A stretch of 64,000 bases of DNA from Nonomuraea typhae (GTDB lineage: Bacteria; Actinomycetota; Actinomycetes; Streptosporangiales; Streptosporangiaceae). This document shows positions 17,173 to 24,629 of this stretch, piece by piece (the stretch's first letter is position 1; every line of letters begins with the position of its first letter). A model generated the notes under the pieces. It saw only the letters and a program-made list of their open reading frames with translations, had not been told where the DNA came from and did no database searches. Both the position numbers and the translations under genes were made by a program. The DNA is taken from NCBI RefSeq assembly GCF_009760925.1, contig NZ_VRLV01000005.1:62001-126000 (forward strand), given 5' to 3'.

Positions 17173-18129
17173 TCACCGTACTAGCAGGATCTTGCCGACG
17201 TGTTCCCCCGAATCGAGCATTTCGTGCGCCCGGGCGGCCTCGGCCAGGGGTACCTCGGCGTAGATCACCGGGCTGACCGCACCGGCGCTGAGCAGCGGCC
17301 ACACGTTGTCGACGGCACCGCGCACGATGACGCCCTTCTCGTCCGCGGGCCGGGAGCGGAGGGTGGTGCCGTGGACCGCCGCGCGCTTGTTGAGCAGCAT
17401 GCGCAGGTCGAGCTCGGCCGAGGTGCCGCCCTGGAGTCCGATCACCACGAGCCGCCCGCCCGTCCGCAAAGCTTTGATATTTCTAGACAGGTACTTTGCG
17501 CCCATGATGTCCAGGATGACGTCGGCCTCCGCCTTCTCCGCGAAGTCCTCTTCCCGGTAGTTGATGACCTCGTCGGCGCCCAGCTCCCGCAGCCGCTCCA
17601 GCTTCTCCGCCGTCCCGGCCGTCGCGATCACCCGCGAGCCGAACGCCTTCGCGAGCTGGATCGCCATCGTCCCCACGCCGCTGGCCCCGCCGTGCACCAG
17701 CAGCGTCTCCTGACGCCGCAGCCGGGCGGTCATGAACACGTTCGACCACACCGTGCAGACCACCTCGGGCAGCGCCGCCGCCGCGGCCAGGGAGACGTTC
17801 TCCGGCACAGGCATCACCTGCTGCCACGGCACTGTCACCTGTTCGGCATATCCACCGCCGCCCAGGAGCGCGCAGACTCGGTCGCCGACCTTGAAGTGCT
17901 CCACGTCAGCGCCCACCTCGGCCACCACGCCGGAGCATTCGAGCCCCGGATAGGCCGAGTCGCCTGGAGGAGGGTTGTAGAAGCCGAGACGCTGCAGCAC
18001 GTCAGCCCGGTTGACCGCGGACGCGGCCACGTCGATGAGCACTTCCCCCCGGTCAGGACGGAGATCGGGCACCTCACGCCACTCCAGAACCTCCGGCCCG
18101 CCGATCTTGGAGATCACTATCGCTCGCAT
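17173..18129 (-). CDS. NAD(P)H:quinone oxidoreductase, zinc-independent MDR family
   Basis: This 318-aa medium-chain reductase shows the QOR signature: SAVNRADVLQRLGFYNPPPG near residue 38, an enoyl-reductase-like GroES domain, then VHGGASGVGTMAIQLAK (about 141-157), the Rossmann NADPH loop. No structural-zinc cysteine cluster is present. Members reduce quinones or enones by two electrons. ATG 18129 starts the conserved MRAIVI. It is upstream of bpa with a 5-bp gap, so the two are probably co-transcribed. Confidence 0.92.
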   Translation of the reverse strand: MRAIVISKIGGPEVLEWREVPDLRPDRGEVLIDVAASAVNRADVLQRLGFYNPPPGDSAYPGLECSGVVAEVGADVEHFKVGDRVCALLGGGGYAEQVTVPWQQVMPVPENVSLAAAAALPEVVCTVWSNVFMTARLRRQETLLVHGGASGVGTMAIQLAKAFGSRVIATAGTAEKLERLRELGADEVINYREEDFAEKAEADVILDIMGAKYLSRNIKALRTGGRLVVIGLQGGTSAELDLRMLLNKRAAVHGTTLRSRPADEKGVIVRGAVDNVWPLLSAGAVSPVIYAEVPLAEAARAHEMLDSGEHVGKILLVR

Positions 18130-18243
18130 GCTCACCAACCTAGCCGGGCAGGGAAGTTGAGGGTTGCCGCCGTCCGAGGGAACTCTTGACGTTAACCTGC
18201 AATGTATTTGCTGCCCCTTTAGACCCACCCGAGGGGGAACACG

Positions 18244-20373
18244 GTGGCAAGGCACGATCGCGAAGAATCGCTAGAAGAGCAGCTGGCCTGGCTCGACGCC
18301 ATCAAGGAGACGGAAGAGACGCCGGTAGGCGTCAGCGCCACCGCCGAGACCGCGGCTTCGCCGTACCCGAAGGACCCGTGGCTGTCGGTGCCGTCCGCCC
18401 AGGAGACGCCCACGCCGCCGCTGTTCCGCGCCGCCGTCGACTCCGTGTACGGCCCGGCCGCCGCGGAGGAACTGCCCGCGACCGAGACCGAGGCCGCCGA
18501 ATGGCTGGGCGAAGAGGCCACCACCGAGCCTCCGGCGCCCTCCGGTGACGACGACGAGGCCGAGAGCTTCCTGGCCCCGCTCAAGCCGCTGCCGCGGCCG
18601 GACGACACCGACGCCGCCTTCAAGCTCCCGCCGATCCCCGACGAGACGCCCAAGCCCGCCCCCAAGGGGGAGTACGTCGAGGCCGACACCGAGCCGGACA
18701 ACGCCTGGCCGAAGCCGGCCGAGTGGTCGCGGTCCGCGTTCGACCTGCCCAAGAGCAGCGACTTTTCGCAGACCATCGACCTGCCCGAGGCACCCTTCGG
18801 GCCCGTGGCAGAGGCGCCGCCGGCGGCCGGGGCGGATGACGAGGAGGAGCGGCTGCAGAAGCGGTTCGAGGCGTTCAAGCCGGACTGGGAGCCGCGCAAC
18901 GACCTGTTCGACGATGCGGCCAAGCGTGCTTACGGGCCCGGCACGGGGCCTGCCCCCGAGCACGAGCCCACCGATCGCGGGACCGCCGAGCGCGGGGTCG
19001 CCGATCGTGGGGTCGCCGAGCGCGGAACCGCCGAGCGCGCGGCCGCTGAGCGCGGGCCTGCCGGTCGGGGAGTTGCCGATCGTGGGGCCCCGGATCGTGG
19101 CACCGGGGATCGGGCGGCCGATGAGCGTCCGCTGGGTGAGCGCCCCTTCGCCGAGCGTCCCTTCGGGGAGGGCGCCTTCAGCGAGCGTCCGCTGGGTGAG
19201 CGCACGGGCGGCTCAGGTGCTTCGGGTACTTCAGGTGCTTCGGGTGCTTCAGGTGCTTTTGGCGACGAGCGTCCGTTCGCCAAGGACGCCTTCACCGACC
19301 CCGAGCCCCCGCCCGCCCCCGCACCGGCGTACACCGAGCCCGCCCCGGCCGAGCGGCCGCGTCGCAGGTCGGCCGCGCCCATTCCGGTCTTCACCGCCCC
19401 ACCCCGCCCGCCGGTCAGCGGCAAGCCCACCGCCGACAGCCTCGACCCCGAGTCACTGCTGCGCGGGCGCCGCAACGCCCCGTCGAAGGGCTGGCGCAGG
19501 CTGGTGTACAAGGCGTCGGGCGGCTGGATCAAGCCGGGCGAACCCGCGGAGGTACGGCGCCGCCGCGAGCTGCTCAACCGGGCCAGGACGCCGGTCGCCA
19601 CCGGTCACCACCGCGTCGCCGTACTCAGCCTCAAGGGCGGGGTCGGCAAGACCACGACCACGGTCGGGCTCGGCGCGACGCTGGCGCAGGTGCGCGGCGA
19701 CCGGGTGATCGCCGTGGACGCCAACCCCGACCGCGGCACCCTGTCCGACAAGCTGGAGCTGGAGACCTCGGCGACCGTGCGCGACCTGCTGAACGAGCGC
19801 GCCCAGGTCAAGAGGTACGTGGACATCAGGGCCTTCACCTCGCAGGCGCCCTCGCGGCTGGAGGTGCTGGCCTCCGACCGTGACCCGTCGGTCTCCGAGG
19901 CGTTCTCCGGCGAGGACTACCAGGCCGCCGCCCAGGTGCTGGAGAACTTCTACTCGATCTGCATCACCGACTGCGGCACCGGCCTGCTCCACTCGGCCAT
20001 GGGCGGCGTCCTGGGCCTGGCCGACCAGATCGTGCTGGTCAGCTCGCCCTCCGTGGACGGCGCCAGGGCGGCCTCGGCGACGCTCGACTGGCTGGAGGCG
20101 CACCACTACGGCAACTTGGTCAGGGAGGCCACCGTGGTGCTGTGCAGCGTACGGCCGCGCTCGAAGTCGGCGGTGGACATCAAGAAGCTGGAGGCCCACT
20201 TCGCCGCCCGGTGCCGGGCGGTGATCCGCGTGCCGTACGACCCGCACCTCGAGGAGGGCGCCGAGATCGACCTGGACCGGCTGCAGGAGGCGACCAGGGA
20301 GTCCTACCTCCAGCTCGCGGCCTGCATCGGCGACGGCTTCGCCGGGCCCGCGCAGCCCTCGAACTCCTTCTGA
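18244..20373 (+). CDS. EspI/MinD-like ATPase with long disordered N-terminus
   Basis: The 709-aa protein has a disordered acidic/proline-rich N-terminal half and a C-terminal P-loop ATPase. The deviant Walker A SLKGGVGKTTTT sits near residues 462-473, followed by VIAVDANPDRGTL. This architecture matches EspI/EccI-type proteins linked to type VII (ESX) secretion and to MinD-like positioning ATPases; no ESX genes lie in the window, so the partner is unknown. Residues about 240-320 are pentapeptide repeats. The GTG at 18244 is fixed by a strong GAGGGGG ribosome site at 18231-18237. Confidence 0.82.
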   Translation: MARHDREESLEEQLAWLDAIKETEETPVGVSATAETAASPYPKDPWLSVPSAQETPTPPLFRAAVDSVYGPAAAEELPATETEAAEWLGEEATTEPPAPSGDDDEAESFLAPLKPLPRPDDTDAAFKLPPIPDETPKPAPKGEYVEADTEPDNAWPKPAEWSRSAFDLPKSSDFSQTIDLPEAPFGPVAEAPPAAGADDEEERLQKRFEAFKPDWEPRNDLFDDAAKRAYGPGTGPAPEHEPTDRGTAERGVADRGVAERGTAERAAAERGPAGRGVADRGAPDRGTGDRAADERPLGERPFAERPFGEGAFSERPLGERTGGSGASGTSGASGASGAFGDERPFAKDAFTDPEPPPAPAPAYTEPAPAERPRRRSAAPIPVFTAPPRPPVSGKPTADSLDPESLLRGRRNAPSKGWRRLVYKASGGWIKPGEPAEVRRRRELLNRARTPVATGHHRVAVLSLKGGVGKTTTTVGLGATLAQVRGDRVIAVDANPDRGTLSDKLELETSATVRDLLNERAQVKRYVDIRAFTSQAPSRLEVLASDRDPSVSEAFSGEDYQAAAQVLENFYSICITDCGTGLLHSAMGGVLGLADQIVLVSSPSVDGARAASATLDWLEAHHYGNLVREATVVLCSVRPRSKSAVDIKKLEAHFAARCRAVIRVPYDPHLEEGAEIDLDRLQEATRESYLQLAACIGDGFAGPAQPSNSF
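18964..19200. repeat. 15-bp-period minisatellite encoding about 16 pentapeptides
   Basis: Degenerate 15-bp units encode successive pentapeptides of the form [T/V/A]A[E/D]RG, drifting into [L/F][G/A]ERP, inside the EspI/MinD-like gene. A short Ser-Gly-Ala repeat follows (about 19207-19260). The in-frame period suggests length variation between strains. Confidence 0.8.
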
Positions 20374-20531
20374 GCGGACGTGAACGCCTTCCTCGCGAGC
20401 GTGATCGCGGTCGCGGGGAACGCGCGGAGGCGGACCGGCTCCAGGCGCTGGTCCTGCCGGCGATCGCCCGGATCCGGTTGCTCCGAACCGACGCCAAGCT
20501 CGCCGCCGGGCAGGTGACCTGGGTGGTTGGC

Positions 20532-20617
20532 GGAGGGTGTGGGATTCGAACCCACGAGACCATCGCTGGCCTGGCCGCTTTCAAGGCGGCTGCACTCGTC
20601 CACTATGCGAACCCTCC
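20532..20617 (-). tRNA. tRNA-Ser(TGA)
   Basis: Read on the minus strand, the 86-nt sequence starts GGAGGGT and ends ACCCTCC. It has a long variable arm (class II tRNA), a GTTCGAATCC T-loop and the anticodon loop CTTGAAA, giving TGA (serine UCA codons). CCA is not encoded. Confidence 0.95.
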
Positions 20618-20675
20618 AGTGCGCACACCACCTTAGCGGCTGTTCCGGTCCCGGTGCTCGGGGTACGTTCGGGAG

Positions 20676-20993
20676 GTGGATCTCAAGGTTGAGGTCGAAC
20701 ACGCTGGCAAAGCCGTGCTGGTGCGGCTCGAAGGGGATCTCGACAAGCTGACAGCCCCTCGGCTGAGAGGGCTTCTGGTGGAGCTCGCGACGGCAGGTCC
20801 CCACGAGCTCGTGGTCGATGTGACGGCGCTCGACTTCTGCGACTCCAGCGGGTTATGGGTGCTGGTGGAGCACCATCGCCGGCTCAGCACGCTGGGTGGG
20901 ACGATGCGGTTGTCCGGTGTCCACGGGATCCTGCAGCGCGTGCTCGAGGTCACCGGTCTCAAGGCCGTCTTCTACCCGGTGAGGTCACCATGA
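20676..20993 (+). CDS. STAS-domain anti-sigma-factor antagonist
   Basis: The 105-aa protein is a single STAS domain with VRLEGDLDKLTAPRL and the switch segment ALDFCDSSGLWVL. The serine in DSSG is the usual site phosphorylated by an anti-sigma kinase in SpoIIAA/RsbV-type partner switching. The GTG start lies directly after GGGAG. The stop codon overlaps the next gene's ATG by 4 bp, linking it to the BtrH-like protein. No anti-sigma kinase is adjacent. Confidence 0.88.
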   Translation: MDLKVEVEHAGKAVLVRLEGDLDKLTAPRLRGLLVELATAGPHELVVDVTALDFCDSSGLWVLVEHHRRLSTLGGTMRLSGVHGILQRVLEVTGLKAVFYPVRSP

Positions 20994-21892
20994 CCGTCCA
21001 TCACGAATCCGCTCTCCTGCGCCGTGTGGTCGGCGGGGAGCTGTCCGAGGCCATGTGGTTCGGGCTGGGCGGCGGGATCGGCTTCATGTACTTCGTGTTC
21101 GAGTACACGGGGCAGCCGGCGCACCTGTCGGTGATCGCGCAGGCGCATCCCGAGCCGATGGTCGCGCGGGCGCTGGATCGGGCCGGCGTGCCGCACGAGT
21201 TCCGGCGGACGGGCTCGGTCAAGGTGGCCGAGCGCACTCTGCGGGCGGCGCTGGAGGCGGGGCACCTGGTGATCTGCCGGGTGGACCGGCACCGGCTGCC
21301 GTGGCGGCCGGACTTCCCCTTCCCGGAGCCCGTCGACGTGGCCGTCCTGGGGATTTCCGGTGATCTGGTGGAGCTCGACCAGGGGTCTCTGCCGTTGGAG
21401 GCGTTCCTGGCCGCCTGGTCGGGGGCCAAGAAGGAGAAGCACCAGCTCATCGAGATCCTTGGAGACGCCGGCGGGTGGCCTGACGTGGCCGGGGCGGTCA
21501 AGGAGACGGCGGCACGGCTGACCGGGCCGGTGCTGGGCAACAACTTCGACGTCAACTTCGGGCTGTCGGGGATGCGGAAGCTGGCCGAGCAGCTCCGGGA
21601 CACGACGACCAAGCAGGGGTGGGCCAGGAGGTTCCCGGATCCGGCGGTGGCGCTGGATCGGCTGGCCGTGTGCCTGGACGAGGAGTACACGGCTCCGGCG
21701 GCGTCCCGGCCGTTGTTCAGCGACTTCCTGGCTGAGGTGGGGAACGCTCCGGCTTCCCGGATTTATCGGGCGGCGGGGGATATATGGGCGGATGTCGTGA
21801 GTGCGGCCCGTGCCCACGAGGCGTTCCCCCGCGTCGGTGACCTGGTGGCCGCCGCCGTACTGGAGGAGGAGCGCGGCGTCACGCACCTCTAG
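20990..21892 (+). CDS. BtrH-N/DUF4872-type protein
   Basis: The 300-aa protein has an N-terminal half resembling the BtrH cysteine-peptidase-like fold (LSEAMWFGLGGGIGFMYFVFEY, then VICRVDRHRLPW). The C-terminal half, with RIYRAAGDIWADVVSAARAHEAFPRV, resembles DUF4872. In butirosin biosynthesis BtrH transfers an acyl side chain. The catalytic Cys usually found near the GG loop is not evident here. It is translationally coupled to the STAS gene (ATGA), which suggests a regulatory rather than biosynthetic setting. Function is uncertain. Confidence 0.66.
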   Translation: MTVHHESALLRRVVGGELSEAMWFGLGGGIGFMYFVFEYTGQPAHLSVIAQAHPEPMVARALDRAGVPHEFRRTGSVKVAERTLRAALEAGHLVICRVDRHRLPWRPDFPFPEPVDVAVLGISGDLVELDQGSLPLEAFLAAWSGAKKEKHQLIEILGDAGGWPDVAGAVKETAARLTGPVLGNNFDVNFGLSGMRKLAEQLRDTTTKQGWARRFPDPAVALDRLAVCLDEEYTAPAASRPLFSDFLAEVGNAPASRIYRAAGDIWADVVSAARAHEAFPRVGDLVAAAVLEEERGVTHL

Positions 21893-21919
21893 CGGGGAGA
21901 TCGGCTGGCAGCCACCCCG

Positions 21920-22762
21920 CTACAGCTGCGAGAGCAGCCACTTCGGGCCGGAGGTTTCCGCGCCGAGCGCGGTCACGCGTTCCTTGAGGCCCCGGTCCGC
22001 GGTGACCACCCGGACCCGCTCCCACGGCCTGGCCCGCCGTACCAGCTCCACGATCGTGTCGTCACCGCTGCCCGGTGCCCTGACGACCTCCACGTCGCCC
22101 GCCGGCGGGGTGTGACCAGCGGCGCCCTCCACCACGGCGACGATCCGCGGGTACCACTGGGTCAGCAGCGGGTGCGTGAGCCCGCGGCGCTCGGCCACGT
22201 CCCGCACCAGGCGGGTCGCGGCGCCGAGGCGGTCGTTCCACCAGCCGTGCTCGGCGCGGGCGCCGACGATGTTGGCCACGTCCAGCACCACGATCTCGGG
22301 CACCAGCACGCCCTGGATCTCCCCCCACGTCGCGGCGAAGCCGGGGTGCAGCTTGATGCGGGCGATCTCGGCCGGGGGCAGCCAGCGCAGTTCGGAGCTC
22401 TCGGCGTTCGCCGGGACGGCGGCCAGCAGGGTGGCGGCGTCGGCGATCACGGTTTCGAACGTCCAGCCGCCGTGGTCGTCCAGGTAGACGCCGCGTACCC
22501 GCAGGTCGTGGGCGCCGAGCGCGGCCTCCTCGCGGGCCTCGCGCAGCGCGCCGGCGACCGCGTCCTCGTGGCTGTCGCGGGCGCCGCCGGGCAGGCCCCA
22601 GGTGCCGCCGTGGTGGCTCCACCAGGAGCGCTTCTGCATGAGGACGTGGGGGGTGCCGTGCTCGTCGTGGTGTACGGCCAGCAGCCCCGATGCCCCGTGG
22701 AGGCCCCAGTGCCGATGCCCGAGTCCGCACTCCGCCCAGCCGTCGCCGTCTTTCGCCGCCAT
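21920..22762 (-). CDS. NUDIX hydrolase fused to a NYN/PIN-like domain
   Basis: Residues about 20-150 form a NUDIX domain with a complete Nudix box: G60-x5-E66-x7-R74-E75-A-x-E78-E79. Residues about 155-280 form a second domain opening VLDVANIVGAR and containing VVTADRGLKERV. These are the acidic strand motifs of NYN/YacP-like PIN ribonucleases (DxxN...TxDxxL). The fusion would couple nucleotide hydrolysis or sensing to RNA cleavage. Substrates are unknown. The M15 peptidase gene is 12 bp upstream on the same strand. Confidence 0.8.
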   Translation of the reverse strand: MAAKDGDGWAECGLGHRHWGLHGASGLLAVHHDEHGTPHVLMQKRSWWSHHGGTWGLPGGARDSHEDAVAGALREAREEAALGAHDLRVRGVYLDDHGGWTFETVIADAATLLAAVPANAESSELRWLPPAEIARIKLHPGFAATWGEIQGVLVPEIVVLDVANIVGARAEHGWWNDRLGAATRLVRDVAERRGLTHPLLTQWYPRIVAVVEGAAGHTPPAGDVEVVRAPGSGDDTIVELVRRARPWERVRVVTADRGLKERVTALGAETSGPKWLLSQL

Positions 22763-22774
22763 AAGAATATTCTG

Positions 22775-23512
22775 TCACCCTCCGCCCTTGGAGAAATGCT
22801 GGTAGTCCTTGGTCCCGGACCAGTCGCCGCCCCACTCCCAGCCAACGTTCTGGAAAGCTTTGACAACTTTGTCGGCAGGATTTACAACGCCTTTACCCTC
22901 GAGTGGCCGACGGGTGAACTTTTTCGCGTTTCGGTGGGCGGTGCCGCCGTCTGCTCGTACATATGGGTTTTCGCGGGGATTGATGTCGATGGCTTCACCG
23001 TAGGCGTGCTTCGACCAGTTGCTGGAGCCGGTCGCCTGACGGCAGTTGAAGGCCGAGGTGTTGTCGGCGTCGATCGAGTCGTAGTCGTCGGCCTTGTAGG
23101 CGTCGACCAGCTCCATCTTCCTGATCGGCCACCGCCAGCCGTACAACTTCCTGAAGACCGCCACGACGTCGTCGGTGACCGTCTCGCGCACGACCAGCTC
23201 GCCGGTGTGCGCCCGGTCGTCGAAGCCCCAGTACGTCATGGTGATCAGCCGCAGGTCGCCGAGGGGCACCGGGCAGCCGGGGCGCCACGAGTACGGCACC
23301 TGCTCGCGCTTGAGCCTGGACACCTCGGCGGTGAACTCCGGTGGACCGGTGGGCGTTTCGCTGACGGCCGGGGTGGGCGTCGGGCTCGGGGCCGGTGTCT
23401 GAGTCGGGGCCGGCGGCGGCTCGGTCGGGGCGGCGGAGGCGACCGGGCTCTCCTGCCCCGCCGCGCACGCGGCCGTCGCAAGCAGCATGACCAGGCCCGT
23501 TGCGCGATTCAT
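22775..23512 (-). CDS. Putative lipoprotein M15-family peptidase (VanY/D-Ala-D-Ala carboxypeptidase-like)
   Basis: The 245-aa protein has a short signal ending LLATAAC, a plausible but imperfect lipobox. A Pro/Thr-rich linker (about residues 20-55) precedes a zinc peptidase domain. The SKHAYGEAIDINP segment carries the SxHxxGxAxD metal motif and the C-terminal YQHFSKG the third histidine. Such enzymes trim peptidoglycan stem peptides outside the membrane. ATG 23512 is used; an in-frame ATG at 23524 would add four residues. Confidence 0.83.
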   Translation of the reverse strand: MNRATGLVMLLATAACAAGQESPVASAAPTEPPPAPTQTPAPSPTPTPAVSETPTGPPEFTAEVSRLKREQVPYSWRPGCPVPLGDLRLITMTYWGFDDRAHTGELVVRETVTDDVVAVFRKLYGWRWPIRKMELVDAYKADDYDSIDADNTSAFNCRQATGSSNWSKHAYGEAIDINPRENPYVRADGGTAHRNAKKFTRRPLEGKGVVNPADKVVKAFQNVGWEWGGDWSGTKDYQHFSKGGG

Positions 23513-23540
23513 CCAGCCACTCATCCAGCCACGATACGCG

Positions 23541-23987
23541 TCACGGGACGATGAGGACGGTACGGCGAGAGCGTCTGGCGAGTCCGACGGCCACCGAATG
23601 CCACATCGAGCGCGAGCGCCCGACCACGATCGCGTCGGCCATGCTGGCATCGGCCAGCGACTCCAGCGCCCGAATCGCGTCACCCCGCATGGCAACAAAT
23701 TGCCAAGGTACGGCGAGGCCGCGCAACTCCTCCCGCAGGTCCTCCGCGAGATCACCCGCGGGGTCGGGGACGAACGGCGCACCGGCGTAGAACCACAACG
23801 TCGCGCTCGTCAGCGACTCCACGAAGGCGATGAGCAGCCCGGCGTGGTCGCGCCGGGCGAGCCCGGCCGCGTACGCGAGCGCGTTGCGGCTCGGGCCCGT
23901 ACCGTCGTAGCCGACCACGATCAGGCCGGCGCCGTCCTTGCCGATCTCGAACCCGGAATCGGCCAGCGGCTCCCCTTGGGGATGCAC
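23541..23987 (-). CDS. Universal stress protein (UspA family)
   Basis: The 148-aa single Usp domain shows LIVVGYDGTGPSRNALAYA at the N-terminus and DAIVVGRSRS...VAVGLARRSRRTVLIVP at the C-terminus, a variant of the ATP-binding G-2x-G-9x-G(S/T) loop. GTG 23987 is the only suitable in-frame start, since the sequence further upstream is not Usp-like. It lies 13 bp after the SPW gene on the same strand and is the likely last gene of the MFS-SPW-SPW-Usp operon. Confidence 0.75.
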   Translation of the reverse strand: MHPQGEPLADSGFEIGKDGAGLIVVGYDGTGPSRNALAYAAGLARRDHAGLLIAFVESLTSATLWFYAGAPFVPDPAGDLAEDLREELRGLAVPWQFVAMRGDAIRALESLADASMADAIVVGRSRSMWHSVAVGLARRSRRTVLIVP

Positions 23988-24000
23988 GGCATGTCTCGGG

Positions 24001-24243
24001 TCAGCGCTTCTCGGCGACGTGGCGGCCGCGGCGGGCCAGCTCGCGCAGCGCGTCGGCCGCGTAGGCGACCAGGGTGGCGAACGACAACGCGGCCAGGACG
24101 CCGCCGACCCACATGTCGTTGACGGTCGCGTCGGCGTAGGCGGCGCCACGCGGCTGGTAGCCGACCGCGAACGGGGCGGCCACCAGCCACAGGCCGCCGG
24201 GGAACACCAGGACGAGGGCGGCGACGCCCGCTTTGGCCTTCAT
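24001..24243 (-). CDS. Small SPW-repeat-like membrane protein (80 aa)
   Basis: Two transmembrane helices flank a short loop: GLWLVAAPFAVGYQP followed by NDMWVGGVLAALSFATLVAYA. The spacing resembles one SPW repeat (paired helices with a P-W-containing loop). Its ATG overlaps the stop of the upstream SPW gene by 4 bp (24240-24243). Function unknown. Confidence 0.7.
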   Translation of the reverse strand: MKAKAGVAALVLVFPGGLWLVAAPFAVGYQPRGAAYADATVNDMWVGGVLAALSFATLVAYAADALRELARRGRHVAEKR

Positions 24244-24629
24244 CGCTTCTCCTCTGCCAGGGCGCCGTTCTGCCGGGTCTTCATGTCCTCGCGCAACGCC
24301 TCGACCAGCGGGGCCAGCATGGTGGCCAGTTCCGCCGAGGAGGTTCCGGCCGGGCTGGGCGCGGGGGCGGGCTCCGGTTCGGCCGGGCGCTGCCGTACCG
24401 TCACCAGACCCCGCGCGACCAGCTCCTCGTGCAGGGCGGCGGCGAACGCGGCCACACCGGCGAGCGCGACGAGCGCGACGCCGAGGCCGGTGAAGAACTC
24501 CGAGGTGGTGGTGTCGGTCCAATCGGCGCCCTCGGGCTGCGTGCCCAGGGCGAACGGGGCGATCATCAGCCACAACCCGGCGATCAACGCCAGGGCGGCC
24601 GTGACCGCGCCGATGAACTTGCGGATCAT
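24240..24629 (-). CDS. SPW-repeat-like membrane protein with cytoplasmic tail (129 aa)
   Basis: Two helices (GLWLMIAPFALGTQP and FFTGLGVALVALAGVAAFAAAL) are paralogous to the downstream 80-aa protein. A charged tail rich in Pro/Ala/Glu (about residues 80-129) follows. It starts inside the stop of the MFS gene (ATGA, 24626-24629) and ends inside the start of the next, so the three are translationally coupled. Confidence 0.7.
   Translation of the reverse strand: MIRKFIGAVTAALALIAGLWLMIAPFALGTQPEGADWTDTTTSEFFTGLGVALVALAGVAAFAAALHEELVARGLVTVRQRPAEPEPAPAPSPAGTSSAELATMLAPLVEALREDMKTRQNGALAEEKR

Noticed and set aside
20374..20531. Possible small gene after the EspI/MinD-like ATPase
   Set aside because: An initial hydrophobic stretch follows a GTG, but the frame turns into low-complexity Arg/Ser sequence and has no ribosome site.
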